From: Vespula vulgaris
Lineage: Eukaryota; Arthropoda; Insecta; Hymenoptera; Vespidae
Reading direction: 5' to 3'
Assembly: GCF_905475345.1 (NCBI RefSeq)
Contig: NC_066590.1
Coordinates: 2,158,501-2,222,500 of the forward strand
DNA: 64,000 bases
Part shown: positions 13,101 through 26,499 of the stretch, piece by piece
How positions within the stretch are numbered: position 1 is the stretch's first letter
Layout: each line of letters opens with the position of its first letter
The notes under the pieces: model-generated
Database searches by the model: none
The model's input: the letters and a program-made list of their open reading frames with translations, nothing else
What the model was told of the DNA's origin: nothing
Program-made: the position numbers and the translations under genes

Positions 13101-15041
13101 ATGTTGCTATTCCATATATTTTTTACATATTCATTGAAGCAATATTTTAATGACATTATTTTAATAAAAGTTGATAAATTCATATTACAATTGATATAAA
13201 GAAAATACTTAAATATATATATGTTAAATTCACTTGCTCATCAACACTGTCCTATTTTACTAAATCTAAAAAAAAAAATAAGTAATTCTATATAAATAAA
13301 TTCCAAAGAATTAAAGATACTGTGCATTTCTATTCTATGCGTGAAGAACATTCACTGAAATAAATGTTTCATAATTTATTATTTAATATATTTAATATTT
13401 TATTATTGTGTTCCCATAAATATAAAAATGTTCACCACTCTGAGTGTGCATTTGTGCACCATCACCTTGTATGCAAATTTTCATGTGCAATCTGCACCAA
13501 TGTTGTGATTAAATAATAGATATTTGCAAAGCATGTAGTGTATTATTGTTACATAGGCGCGTTTAAGACTAACTACTGTCATTCTTGTAATATAGAAAGC
13601 ATCTTACAGGCACATAGAGTTCTTCATTTGTAGACACATTGAAGCATTATAATGCTGTATTAAGACAATTAAAGGCAGCTATATTTTATACTTTTTAATG
13701 CTTGTAAAGTACCAGATATTAAAGACATGCCTTTATATATGAAGTATAGTTCTAATTACTATAGTTATGCATGCTTGAATTTTGACTATAGTTAATGTAT
13801 ACATCTAATATCTATTTTAATGTGTTGTCTTAAAGCAAATAACTTTATATAAAATAAGATCACGTGTATCAAATATTATAAATCTGCCTTTTTTCCTTTT
13901 TAATATTACAAAAATATCTTGTAAAATTCTTATTTATTCATTAAAATTTTAATTTTTTATTTCAATGTTATCGAATATAAAAGAAAACCTAATAATGAGA
14001 AAAAGCTAGTTGTAAGAATATGCTTATGAAATTCATATTGCTACGATTGTAACTATATTAAATTAAAAACATTTCAAACAAGATAAATAAAAATAATGTT
14101 ACTTACAAATAGATCATTTTTAATAATTAAAATAAATGGTAAGAAGAAAAGTATAATGTATTTGCATACCTTAGAAATATTGCACGTGTTGCCTTGCTTC
14201 CTTCGTGGGCAATAGCATCCTCTAAAACTTTTCCTGTTCTTGGATCTAAGATACGAATCCTTTTGTCCTTACATGTAGTTACCAATCGGGATCCATCCCA
14301 GTTCCAACAGGCAGAATAAATAACATCAGGATGAGAGTCTATTCTTACTAAACATTCGCCGGTTCCAACATTCCAGATTAAAACAAGATTGTCTGATCCA
14401 GCGGTGAGTAATACGTTTAATGCTGTTGGATGCCAGAGCACAAGTCCGACCCTTCGTTGATGCAACTGCAGGTCTACCACAGATTCGGTCAATGTCCTGG
14501 AAATACCACCGTCCGGTATTTGCCATATTTTAACAACGCAATCTTCGGATCCAGAAGCTATGACATTATCATTATGAGGGCACCATGCGATATCTAATAC
14601 AGGACCCTTGTGTCCACCCACTAAAGGATAGTCTGCTGATATTCTTCCTACCTATGATAATTATTCAAGGATCTATAGAACTAGTAGAGACTATCGGAAC
14701 TACGAGTGTCATGATCATGCATGTAAGTTTAGAAAAGAATTCTATAAAATATACTACATAGAATCTTGATAAAAACCACTATAATTTACGACACTCAAAA
14801 AAAGATATTTATAAGTAAGGAATGAGAAACTTTTGATATTTACCTTGTTATGGGGTAAGACTATGAAAGCACCACCGCCCGCGGATTCAACGATGATGGC
14901 CAAAAATTTAGGATTCACGGCGCAAAACGTAGAATCCCATGAGGATTTTGAAACTCTAATATTGTCATAGCATTGTTCCCGTTTTAAAGACGTTCCGTAC
15001 ACGTGGCGGAACTTGCTGCTGCGTACAACACGAAAAGACAT
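10152..15041 (-). CDS. coro: Coronin, actin-binding WD-repeat protein (5 coding exons)
   Basis: Coronins bind F-actin and Arp2/3 and control actin turnover at the cell cortex and in endocytic traffic. Exons in transcript order: 15041-14844, 14651-14170, 11153-10775, 10694-10452, 10331-10152; junctions are in phase and GT-AG, giving about 493 residues, within the usual range of short coronins. The N-terminus MSFRVVRSSKFRHVYG is the typical coronin opening with basic actin-contact residues. WD repeats follow (for example GHKGPVLDIAWCPHND and SGSEDCVVKIWQIPDGG), then the coronin extension with FTTGFSKMSERQYSLRAPD, a variable acidic/serine linker (exon 4), and a C-terminal coiled coil at about residues 435-475 that should oligomerise the protein. 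The start is the first ATG of this conserved N-terminus. A 3 kb intron splits exons 2 and 3 inside the propeller. Confidence 0.95.
11154..14169 (-). other. Coronin intron 2 (3 kb)
   Basis: AT-rich intron between the exon ending CTAAG/GTATGC and the exon starting after TTTCAG. Apart from the exon-like open stretch at 12605-12898, no coding signal was seen. Confidence 0.7.
12605..12898 (-). other. Exon-like open reading stretch inside coronin intron 2, product unknown
   Basis: On the minus strand a CTATTTAG acceptor-like site is followed directly by 97 open codons to a stop at 12607-12605. The frame has no ATG near its beginning, so if real it would be a 3' terminal exon. It starts ELNILTKLIKEENKIL, which could be a short helix, and continues with a mixed hydrophobic sequence containing several cysteines and aromatics. 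I recognise no family, and no partner exon was found nearby. It could be an alternative coronin 3' exon, a nested gene, or chance. Confidence 0.25.
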
Positions 15042-16775
15042 ATCTGCACCTACTTTCAACGCAAACAAAAATGAAACCAACAAAGATTAACCTAGAAGGA
15101 AACACCAATATCTTGATACACCGGTTATTATGATTATTTTAATAAATTATTGTTACGTGGGCACTGCGGGCGTGGGCGACGCATGGAACATCCCCCAATT
15201 TATAAATAGATTCCCCACCCTTGATGTCGAAACGAGCGCGACTGAAATAAGAATATTTCCAAACCGTGATTTTGTGTCCCGGTCTCTCTACGAGTTAATA
15301 TGTGCAAATGAAGTGTATGCCAGTGTTGCCAATTATTACAAATATAAGAGGAAACTTCTCTCTCTCTGCATTGCGAGCTTGATGCATCAGAAAATAGATT
15401 TCATTCTAACCGAAATTGGCGACTACAGAAATAAACTCTCTCCGTTGCTTTTATAAGATCATGATTCATAATAAGAAATGGTACAGTCACGTATGTTAAT
15501 GTTACAACGAAATATTGTAGTTAAATCAACGAAAAATTAATATTCGATCCTGTCGTGTTTGTAGATCGAATGAGATCGAAGCAAGATGGCAAGGTATATT
15601 TAAGTAATTTATAATATTTAAATAACACAAGCCATTTCTTTTTACACAAAATAGAAATGTAACCGTATATACGTGCGTGCGTATACGTACACAAAATTAC
15701 GATTCTGCTTCGCTTCAATGAATACTAAAGATTTCATATACGTACTACCGTTTTATTTCTCTCAAGTATTCTTTAATCTTAACGATATTCATGATAAAAA
15801 CAGTTACTTGATACGGCAACAGTCATACGAGTATGGCAGGTGATGCGTCACCGGTATGATTCACTGGATAATATACTGAATAATATAGTTTTCATTAGAA
15901 TTTGAGTAAACAGTATAAAACTGTGCGATTTTGCGTCTTTCATTTTTTTTTCTTTTTCTTCTTTTCTACACTATATATAGGTAAACAATGTAAACTGTAT
16001 CTATGTATGTTAAAAGGTTAAACATTTGAATACTCCCGCCATTATTCTAGTTCACCACATTGTAATTCATTAGGCGTCCACGTCGTAGTAGCGCCATTTA
16101 ACACGAACGAATCGGTCGTTTCAGAACACCTTATTTGGAAATGCGCACCCTACTCAAGCGAAGAGCCACCCCCGGTAATATTATTTTCTTTTAAGCTTTT
16201 TAATTCGTATATCTAAGTGAGTATGTATAGCGCTTCAAATTATATTCTCTAATTGTTTTCACATATAATAATTGAATAATATGTTGCAAAACGTATCACT
16301 CGTTAAAATTGTCTTATCGTCATTTCAAAAGTCAAAAAAATTAATTGAAGTAACCAATAATATAAATTAGTTAATACAAATCGTACTTTACCAACGAATT
16401 ATAATCCGGATGACAGGCAATGCACGCTTTTGGGAAAGAATTCTCCCCACCCCCCAAATTTCACGCGCTGACGAAGACGATGGATGCGCACGCTTTTCAA
16501 TTCAATATGGCCGTTTCAACCGCGAATAATCAAAAGTAACAATTTCAAACAATATGTAAATTAATGAATATCGAGATATACTGATGTTATTTAAAATGTG
16601 ATACTCATATACCATTATTTCATTTATCATGTTTTTGGCTGTTTAATCGATTGCTAACTAATTACAAAGTTGACAGATTTAACACATTTCATAGTTTGTT
16701 CATTTAACCTTCATCGTTATATTTACAACAATAACAAAATATGAACGCAATTTCGAATCACATGTAAAAAAACTA

Positions 16776-16820
<45 letters not shown>

Positions 16821-17132
16821 ACATTTATGAGAATTATTTCATTATTTTATTTCAAAAATGATTGGGTAATTAAAGCTGGTCTTTCATTGGTCATATATAC
16901 TTAAGCTGCTAACGCCATTTTGTAACATAATGTAAAACTTGTGACGCTGCTTAACTTCGCAGTAAATACGTATAATTTATTATAAGAGTTGGTGAACTAG
17001 TTACAAACAATTACGCGGGAAATAATAAGAAACAAAGACAAATAGATTATTTTTGAAACGTTTCCGCAAAAATATATTATAAAAGTTTCTATTTGATACT
17101 TCGAAAATAAAGTAAATATTATTGAGATTATA
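15042..17132. other. Divergent intergenic region between coronin and the SANTA-domain gene
   Basis: About 2.1 kb separating two genes that start in opposite directions, so it should hold both promoters. There are GC-richer patches at about 16060-16180 and 16430-16530 and an (AT)n run at 16776-16816. An open frame at 15130-15456 lies in the coronin upstream region but has no recognisable motif. Confidence 0.5.
16776..16816. repeat. (AT)n microsatellite
   Basis: Run of about 20 TA units upstream of the SANTA-domain gene. Confidence 0.9.
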
Positions 17133-19621
17133 ATGGAGGTGAGTTTCAAATTTTAACGGATTAATCGATAACGTTTATATTTACATGTATCAACGTCATA
17201 TTATATTTATGGTGTTATATTTGATGAGAAATGTATATTTTTATTTACATAGATGAAGTTTTCAAAATTTAAAAAAGACGAACGTTGTAAAAAATTAGAG
17301 CGTTCCTTGAAACTTTCTTTATTGAGGAAAAATGGTAAATTGACAAATGATGAGCCAATCTGGAATGACACGGATGCACAGAATTGGAGTTTTACTGCTT
17401 TGTCTCCGAAACCTTTCAAGGAGCCAAAACATGATTTCAAGACAGAACATAATATTGTGTCTTCTAATAATAATTCACCAAGAATAATGACAATAAAAAA
17501 GAACAGGTACATTACATATGAACCAGTAATTGCATCTTCCAATGTTCAACAATCTCCAAGGCAAAATAACTGCTTTGATAACGATGTTGCTTCGTCATTG
17601 AATATGAATAAATATCATTGTCAAATTAATAGAAATTCAAAAGTCGTTCAAAGAGATTCATTATTGACTAATGAAAACTCAACTCTTGTAGTTCAAAGAG
17701 ATTTATACGAACAAACAAAAAATATCAAATACGATAAAGATCTTCCTAGATTGCAACAAGAAAATTCAAAGAATAATAGTGATAATAACTATAATCCTCG
17801 TAAAACAAACATCGCTAATCTTAAAGAAAAATCAGGTAGAACTTTTTTTAATTGGAAAATTATGTTAAACAAAGATGGTCATCTGCTTATCAAAGGAACA
17901 TTAGAAAGGTAAATTTATAAAACTGAATTCGTTAGAATATTTATTATTGTTTTTTTATATTTATTTTTTATAGCGGACAAACTGCACGCAGTAAACCTAT
18001 TCTTAGAAGATTGACAGCTACAAGTGTACAATCTATTTTTTTACATGTATATTATCTTGAAGGAAATATTGTGGATAATGAAAATGGTAAGAACTCAAAT
18101 TTCTGTAAAGGTCTTTACTTAATATCATTAAAAAAATATTACTTTTCACTGTTTTTTTTCTTTTTTTTTTTCTTTTTTTTCTTTTTTTTTTTAGAATTAC
18201 CAGAATATGTGAGAGGAAAGTTTTATAATGGTTTTCCAGATGACTGGGAAAACGTATATCTATTATGGAAAGTATTTATTTCTGAAGGCAGTAAATTGAG
18301 TTTTCATTGGCCAACAAAGATTACAGATAGTGATGATGACTTAAATAGCGAAGTGACAAATTTAACATTACAATCCGTAAAGGAAAACAAAAACAAATGC
18401 CAAAAATCTTGCAATAATATATGCAATAATATAGATTATAGCTCAAGAATCAAAACTGGTAATAATGTATCTAATCTTGAAATCCCTGTGCCCAGTTCGA
18501 AAAATTTTGTACAGGTTTTTAATACAACAAAGATAATTCAAGATAATAAAATTTTGAATAAGGAAAATCAACAGCAGCATAAAAATGTTAAAAATGTTAA
18601 TCAGCCTCAATGCGTTCAGAAAAAGCATACATTGAAGGATATTATACAGGAAGATAAAATCAACATTATTATTAATAATTTGTTGCATAAAGATTGTCCT
18701 AAGGAATACATTGTAAAAATTGTACAAATGTTTAATTGTCTTGAAGATGTTCTTTCTTATAGAGTAGGAACAAATGACACGAATAAACTAAATCGCGATG
18801 ATAACGATTCTGGATTGTATAGCAGTCAATTACAAAGTAATGAAACAGTAATTCATCCAAGGAGATCTTGTATGCCACAATATCATAATATGTCACCAAT
18901 TACAAACAGAATCAGTCATAATAACTGCAACAGAGAAAATATGCATGAGATCTCGAATACGATTCCACAACAACAGTTACAAAATAACGTAGAAGAATTG
19001 GATAAGAGAGATTCTGAAGAATTAGAAAGTGAAATTTATGCAGGTATGCCTAAAATCATATTTCAGAAAGTATTAGAAAACAAAAGGGCATCATTAAAAC
19101 AGGATAAACAAAAGCAAAGGAAAGGAATAATAAATTCTACCTCTATGACTAAGAGTCATATCACGTCACAAAAAAGAGTTAAGAAAAAACACAGAATAAT
19201 ACATCGTTCTAGTTCCAGCGATAGTGATATTGACAATGATATACAAAATTTTGTGTCTAATGAGAACAAGAAAGATGATAAAGTAATTAGACATAATGCG
19301 TTGAAGCAACAGAAAGATATTATACAATCAAAGACAATATCTTTTACTCAGGGATCTGTATCGTACGAAGGAAATCTTGTTTATCATGATCACAGTGTTA
19401 GCATTACCGAAGATGAAGAACCACGAGTAGATGATACGAATCGTATAGGAACACATCCTAGAGAAAAAAAGAGCAGTTTTAAATATAATTGCACTCGCGA
19501 CATTTCCACTACGGATGATGAAGTAAAATTACCAGGAGAGATCAATTACAAGAAACATTTGCATACAATGGAGGTCATAAAACATAGTGCCAAAAAGCCA
19601 AGAATAATAAACCGCCATTAA
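17133..19621 (+). CDS. SANTA-domain protein, Mis18BP1/KNL2-like (4 coding exons)
   Basis: Exons 17133-17138 (only ATG GAG), 17253-17908, 17974-18086 and 18195-19621 join in phase to about 733 residues. Residues roughly 200-290 resemble a SANTA domain: a tryptophan-led strand (NWKIMLNKDGHLLIKGTLE), basic RRLTATSV, then a tyrosine-rich YYLEGNI strand and the KFYNGFPDDWENVYLLWK ending, which fits the family's F-x-G-x-P-x-x-W signature. SANTA proteins (Mis18BP1/KNL2) help load CENP-A at centromeres. The rest is long, polar and Asn/Lys-rich, with an acidic/serine patch (HRSSSSDSDIDND) and basic stretches typical of a nuclear protein. No SANT/Myb repeat or CENP-C-like motif was seen. An alternative start is the ATG opening exon 2 at 17253. 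A pure T/C tract fills the end of intron 3. The domain call is by eye. Confidence 0.6.
18150..18194 (+). repeat. Poly-T/C tract before exon 4 acceptor
   Basis: About 45 nearly pure pyrimidines ending in TTTAG directly at the intron 3 acceptor of the SANTA-domain gene. It acts as an extreme polypyrimidine tract, and the run is open in frame, which can mislead ORF callers into reading through it. Confidence 0.8.
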
Positions 19622-19709
19622 TGGTACGGATCATTGCTGATGTATTTGATAGAATTAAGAAAGCAATTAAAATTATTTTTTCTTTTTTATTATTTTAGAA
19701 ATACTAAAA

Positions 19710-19715
19710 AATAAA
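19710..19715 (+). terminator. Candidate poly(A) signal of the SANTA-domain gene
   Basis: First of two or three overlapping AATAAA-type hexamers about 90 bases after the stop codon. Confidence 0.5.
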
Positions 19716-19721
19716 AAATAA

Positions 19722-20325
19722 AAATATATCTTCTGTACTATATTTGTTTTTCGTAAGTTTTGATATAAAGGTTAAGGATTAATTTCATAAGATTCCTGTA
19801 AATTATATGCATAATCTTACATTACATTAGAATTATTTTTTTAATTGTGAATATAATAAATATTTCTTATATTCGTATTTTTCAAATTTAACACATGAAA
19901 GTTATTGGTATCGAAAGCAATTAGTTCCACTTTTTGACACGGTTAACCATGTCGCCACATTCATTACTATATATCCAATTAGTATGTACCAATTGTGAGT
20001 TACGATATTTCATTCTGCTTTGACATAAATACGTGTGTAATAATATATACATATACACATACGTAGCTATATATTGAATGCATACATGTACATATGTACA
20101 TAATATAAATTAATGCTTGATTCACAAGCAACGAAAGTGTATGTGATTTTGCGTATAAGCGGTGAAAGCAAAGTCGATTGTGTGATGTTGAATGTAGACA
20201 TATGTGAAATTCGTGCAATACCGGACAAGATTGATATAGGTCTAAGTTTTGCCAATGTTGGAATGATATGTATTAAAGATAAAGAATAACGAAAAAAAAA
20301 AAAATATTAAAAAACTTCGATAAAA
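19722..20325. other. Intergenic spacer, promoter side of the MEAK7-like gene
   Basis: About 600 AT-rich bases between the poly(A) site of one plus-strand gene and the ATG of the next. It has alternating TACATA/TATATG stretches at about 20045-20110 and an A-run just before the start codon. No gene was seen. Confidence 0.5.
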
Positions 20326-20596
20326 ATGGGTAATCACGTGGCACGTAATATAAGCAATTCTACTAAAAAGACTGATGCAGTTACAAATAATAGCAATGCG
20401 CTAACTACAAACACGGTTTCACGAAGTTCCTCTGGTAATGACATCGAACATAGTTCTCCTACACAATTTTTCCCAATTGATAACCTAGCCAAGGTAATTA
20501 CTCGGTTGATTTAAGAATTTTTATTTTTTGTCTCTGTTGTAAAAGATTTTATTCTGTATGTTTTATTATAAACCAAAATTATAGTTATAAAAATCG

Positions 20597-20655
<59 letters not shown>

Positions 20656-22454
20656 CATACACACACACACACGAATATTTATATTTTTTATTTTAATCTT
20701 TCAGGACGTTTATTACTAATTTCTGCTTTGATTTAATAATAATAATATGCATATATTTTGTTTTTATTGACTTTATAAAATTATCGATTGTTATTTAAAA
20801 CATAACCTTAACATTTTTTTCTCTAGATTTTATCGCATCTTACATATGAAGAAAAACATGTACACGGAATCACGATGTCTGTGTTTGAAAAGTACTTATT
20901 TCCTAATTATCCTACATTAGCTGAAAAGTTATTTACTTATTTGCATCACTCTGCTGAAGCAAGTACACCACATTTGACAGTTTCTGCGTTTAAACAACAA
21001 TCAGAAAAATTTCTGTCTGTCATGAGCGACCAAACTATATTAGAAAATTATATAACAATATACTCTAATATAAAAGATGGAGATATATGTCCTGATCTAC
21101 TAAGGTCTTTACTGATGACTTGTTATCAGCTGGCAATGGATAGTACGGGAACTACGACGTGTATTTATATACATCGTGTTGTCAATGCTGTTGTCATTTC
21201 ATGTGTTAGTAGGATGTACCACTTGTTATTTTGATTTATTATTTAAGTTAAAGCATAGATGAATGTCTGTGGTTATTTCAGTTTCATGGGAAAGATACTT
21301 TATCTGTGAGTTATGTTAGTAATTGGATGTGGCAGCATTGTTCACGTATTGTACATGGACTACATTGCTATGTAGTTCATGTATTGACAACAGCTTATAG
21401 AAATGGTAAAGCATTGCTATCAAAAGAACAGCCGCAACCACATTTAGAAATTCCAACACCTGTATTGGAACGTGCTGATTGTTTCGATCAACCTCAAGTA
21501 TTATTGCCTGTGAGCTATGTTTGGTTATTATCAACCACTTTACCACAATGTTATCTTCAGGTAATTTCAATTTATTTAGATTAGCCAAATATGTATGCAC
21601 ATGTGCATATATGTCCACATATATCCACAATAGGAATTGTTTAATTTGGAGAGACACGTGACATGCATATTTCTAAATTAAGTTTCATTTAACAATATAT
21701 CAAAATTCTATTGGCGTTTCATCATAGCCTTGTTATCTAGGCAAATGATACACCCAAGGATATAACGCACGCCATTATAGCCAGAACTACAGGCAATATA
21801 TGTCCTAGACACTGGACTTTATTATATAACAGTTCAGAGCATGGAGCAGGCGCTAATCGCTTTCTTCATCATGTGTTAGGCTACAGAGGTCCAACGTTGT
21901 TATTTGTAAAAGCTGCTGATCCAGAAAAGGATGGTGAATATTTCATGTACTGCATGTGCTCAGCAGTTGAATGGCGTGAAAGTCATCTTTATTGGGGTGA
22001 TGAAGATTCAGTGGGAATTCAATTAAGTCCATTCTACAGAGTTATAGAGAAAGGACCTAAAGTACTGTATCTAAATACAGGAATCAGAGGTTATCCTCAT
22101 GGCTTGCGATTTGGAAGTAATCCACGTTCACCACATATAAGTATTGATGAATCATTCCATTCAGTCAGTATAGCAGGTGCACCATATCCTATTGCTACTC
22201 TAGAAGTTTGGGGATGTGGAGATGTAAAGTTAAGGTAATATCATTATATTAACTTATTTTACAAAGTAGACATTTAATGTGCTAAATGGAATTCATTTTT
22301 TAGAGAACGTCAATTGGACATTAAAAAGTGGCAAGTAAAAGAGGCAGAAAGACAAAGAATTGTTAAATTAAGTGCTAGCGATTGGTTGGATCATCCTGAT
22401 CGTTATCTTCTTGAACTAGCAGGAAGAGCATCTTACAATGAATCTAATAAATAA
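20326..22454 (+). CDS. TLDc-domain protein, MEAK7-like (5 coding exons)
   Basis: Resembles MEAK7 (TLDC1/EAK-7), a lysosome-associated protein linked to mTOR signalling. Exons 20326-20493, 20827-21204, 21282-21560, 21741-22234 and 22304-22454 join in phase to about 489 residues; the human protein is about 456. The N-terminus MGNHVARNIS has glycine 2 and serine-rich context suited to N-myristoylation, a family trait. A helical region (exons 2 and 3) is followed by the TLDc domain, roughly residues 250-440, with recognisable blocks LLYNSSEHGAG, TLLFVKAADPE and ATLEVWGCGD. The last helix, containing SDWLDHPDRYLLELAGR, matches the C-terminal tail that follows the TLD in this family. TLDc proteins also bind V-ATPase. 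The start is supported by the myristoylation context. Confidence 0.88.
20604..20672 (+). repeat. (AT)n-(ATGT)n-(AC)n compound microsatellite in intron 1
   Basis: AT run followed by about five ATGT units and then a CA run, inside intron 1 of the MEAK7-like gene. This is a slippage-prone tract with no evident function. Confidence 0.9.
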
Positions 22455-22960
22455 CCGGGATTATAAAACTGTATTATGAAACTTATAAATTTATGCAGGA
22501 TTAGAGTCATTATTTTTGTATATATGTATATACTGCTGAAGTCTTCTTCAGAAGAAAAGTGTACTTATTTCTTATGCATATATATATGTATATATGCATA
22601 TATATATATATATATAAGATTGCAGGTAGAATGAGCATCTATAATTTTATTTTTGCAATGTATGTACTTATGCACTTAAGCACAATGCCAAACTAGATTT
22701 TAGACAATCAGTATATGCCGTTATATTCTAATGTTTTTTTAAATAGAAATAATATGACTTTTATAAATTTACAGACTCTACAAAGATTTGTGCATAGATT
22801 TATGCATTTTTAAAAGAAACTGCAATATTATAATATGCCTTATGTACTTACGTTTTATGTACATAATTTTTAAAATTTGATCATATTGTTTATGAAGTGT
22901 TAAAATGTTTAATCATTTTCTCCTTCAATATTTTTAATTTTGGAAAGTTTCCTTTATTCT

Positions 22961-22966
22961 AATAAA
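22961..22966 (+). terminator. Candidate poly(A) signal of the MEAK7-like gene
   Basis: AATAAA about 500 bases after the stop. The 3' UTR would include the AT microsatellite at about 22575-22617. Confidence 0.35.
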
Positions 22967-23680
22967 AATCTAAGCAAAAGTTTCTTTTCTAAGAAACGTC
23001 TTTTTTTTAATACGCGATGAAGTCATATTGTAAAAAAATATTTTGGATTAATATTGATATTTATATTAAGTTCTTGTATAAAAACAAAAGTATAATTTAT
23101 TTGGAAAACATGGGTTCTATTAATAAAAGATACAGGACTGAGATAGAAAAAAAAGATGAAACTCCCTACTTTGAACTAGTTTGCGTGCCGCCATATTATC
23201 AAATAATATATTGTAGTACATTCATCTGCGGCTGCTTTGAAAGTTCCGTACCTTGTCAAATAAAGTTTGTGACAGTAATGTTGTTATTTATTTCAAGTGT
23301 TTGATTTAAAAAGTCATTATAGTATAGTGCTACATCAATTTTGTTTTGCCGATTGAAGTAGACGTACACTCTTGACACGTATATCATGGCGATCTATGTC
23401 ATTATTATCTCAAAGCGTTCATTTAGAGGTTAACTTGCTCTTCGGGAGAAAGAAAAATACAATGAAAATATTACGATAAAAATTGTGGTGGTTCTTAATG
23501 AAATTACGTCAATGACAAAAACTCAACACGTGTAAAATTATAGAGGTTCAATGTACTTTGTTATTCATTAGTTCATTAGGAATGAATAAACTCAACACAC
23601 ATAACCCAAAATAGTATTTCATGATATGTAGATAGATAAATATTTTTTACTTTATTACTTGTCCATTTATAAGTAGCAAA
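22967..23680. other. Spacer between the MEAK7-like and ZNF236-like genes
   Basis: AT-rich DNA without recognisable genes. A 95-codon open frame at 23017-23304 has Lys/Ile/Tyr-rich composition expected of random AT-rich sequence. This is probably the promoter of the zinc-finger gene. Confidence 0.5.
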
Positions 23681-26134
23681 ATGTTGACAGAACAAATTGT
23701 AGTTTCTGAATCATCTACCGGCGATACATTACCATTAGGATTTATAACTGCTGAAGATGGTCGAACTCTTTTAGCAGTAGCAGGTAGAAATTTATATATA
23801 AATAAGAATTTTGTATTCCTTATATCGATGTATTATGTTTAAATAATAATTTAATATTTATATTTCTTGTAATCAATATTAAATAGAAATTTAATTATTG
23901 CAGAACACGAAGATGGTATCTTAGCAATTATGTCAACACCTGTAGCATTTATGCAGCAGAATAATATAATTTCACCATCATTAGTTAAGACTATAGATGG
24001 AAATATGATTGTGCATCCTGTATGTTCATTTAATATTTTGTTATTATTTACAATTTGATTATAGAAATATTTAAGAAATAAATGTTTTTATATTTTTTTT
24101 AGCCTATTTTTCAAATAAGTATAGAAGGCATTGCTGGAATTCAACAAGGTGCTATATTACCAATACAAACATTAGAAGCAGTTCCTACTGTTATGGAAGA
24201 TGTACCAAGTTGTGTACAGTCCATAGTTCCTACACCAACAGATTTAGCAATAAATAACAAAGAACAACATTTTTCTCCCGAGTTTCATACAACACAATTT
24301 CCTATTCAGAAAAATAATACTAAACGTAATCCTGGCAGACCAAGGAAAAATGAAGTCATCTTGTCTCATGTATGTTATTTTAAATTATTTAGTATTAATA
24401 TAATATAAAATTAATTAAACTAAACCTGTATATGTTTCTATATACATAGAGCATAGACGATATGAAATGCAATGTTTGTGGGCAAGACTTTGATAAACAA
24501 TCTCTATATCGGAAACATATGGATCAGCATGCAGAAGAGAAACCACATCGTTGTCCAAAATGTTCTGCATCCTTTAATATTCCGGTAATTTATAACGAGT
24601 GCAAACAAAATTTATTAATATATTACAGATTTGATTTTGTTTTTAATACGTACTATAATCTTTTTATAAAATCATGAATATTTTTATTATACTTAAATTA
24701 AATATAATTTGTATTTACAATTCTTATTAGAGCAGACTATATTTAGATACACTCTAGTAACCTCGTATAATATCATTACAGACGAATTTCACGCTTCACA
24801 TGGCAACGCATAATACTGGTGAACCAAAATGTCCTGAATGTGGTAGAAAATTTGCTAGAATGGCCAGTTTAAAATCTCACATGATGTTGCATGTGAAAGA
24901 AGAAAATCTTTTTTGTACGGAGTGCGAAGATGCCTTTCCAACGAAAGTAAGCTTTTAATTATTCTTTTTATATAACAAAAAAATACGTATATTGCTATAT
25001 AATTAGTATCTAAAAATTTCAAATCGCGCGATGGATTATATTCCAATTTCATAGTATCATCTTTCCTGGATACGATAAATGTATATGCTTCATAAACAAA
25101 ATCTTTCGACATATTAACGCGACAGTAAAGCTACTTTTACTCGGTTTAGGTAAGGTCAACCCCTTGACCTCTGTATTCTTATCTCTTCATTCCACCAAGA
25201 TTAAATTGTAGCTAAGAAAACATAATGACCTTATCAGAAGCGAAGTCGTGTAAAAAAAAAAAAAAAAAAAGAAAAAAGTTTTGATTTGCGAAAATTATAG
25301 CACTTTTATAAATGAAAGAGTAAAAATGTAAAGTTTATGATTATAGAAATGTGTCATGCTAGATCATCCTTATATTTGGATCGTATTTCACGATCGACGT
25401 CCTGCCATTATTAAAATCGATGAACAAATGTCGTTAAACGCCATTGATTCAAGGATGAACTTGCATGTGCGTTTGCCGCGTCTTTATAACACATGCGACC
25501 GTGATAGGGATATGGACCGTAAAAGTACTGTAAGTGGGCGGCGGGCGGTATATAACTTACACACATGTGTTACGCAACTGAATCGTATGATCTCATAGAT
25601 CTCTCTCGTGGCTTGCGTGTATCGTAAATTCTAAGTGCTACCGTATTAGCTTGCACTCATGCATACATATGCTACGAGCATCTGCATACTTAGCGTTTTT
25701 CAAAAGGAACCTATATGACACTTTTCTTATCGCTCCGACAGTCTAGCCAAAGATTAACAAAGACACCAAGATCCAATGCTAAGATGTTCGATATCATGTA
25801 AAATTGAAGAAGAATCGTAATTCTCGCGATTACGTCTTCATAAAAAGAGAAAACAGTTAAAGAAACAAAACTATAGAGATATACAAGCTATTAACTTTCA
25901 TATTTTAATCTAATAATATTATCGATTGAAGAAATAAATTGCATTAATTTCTTTGCCGTCTTGTTTTACGGCTGATCGATTCAATATGCATATGTTCATG
26001 CACGCACTGTCATAGAGTGCATCGAAGCATAAGCGTTGCTTTAAAGCGATGCACAATTTGTCTTGTTATAGAGAGAAAAGGAGAAAGAAAGAGAATATAG
26101 TATATAGAATAGTATATAGAATAGTAAATATAGA

Positions 26135-26168
<34 letters not shown>

Positions 26169-26300
26169 AATATCGATATGATATCAGTAACGTCAAAAAA
26201 TTATACTTTATTTATGAAGGACGTATTCAACTTTTATGTATCTATTAGTAAAGGGGGAAAAAAAAATAAAATGGAATCGATAGCGACGAGAACGAGACGA

Positions 26301-26333
<33 letters not shown>

Positions 26334-26453
26334 AGCGATAGTTGTGCTGGCAGTCAGTCAGAATCTGGATCTCGTGAGACGCGCACGTGTTTCAAATCGA
26401 TCGAGGTCTCAACAATTTTTTTTTTTTATTTTTTTTATTATTTTATATATATA

Positions 26454-26499
<46 letters not shown>

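Noticed and set aside
15130..15456. 108-codon plus-strand open frame upstream of coronin
   Set aside because: It overlaps the likely coronin promoter, has no recognisable domain and no exon signals.
18011..18194. Reading through intron 3 of the SANTA-domain gene as coding (polyphenylalanine)
   Set aside because: A clean GTAAGA donor at 18087 and a TTTAG acceptor at 18194 keep the phase, and the product without the tract fits the SANTA domain.
23017..23304. 95-codon frame before the zinc-finger gene
   Set aside because: Ile/Lys/Tyr-rich composition as expected from AT-rich DNA; no motif.
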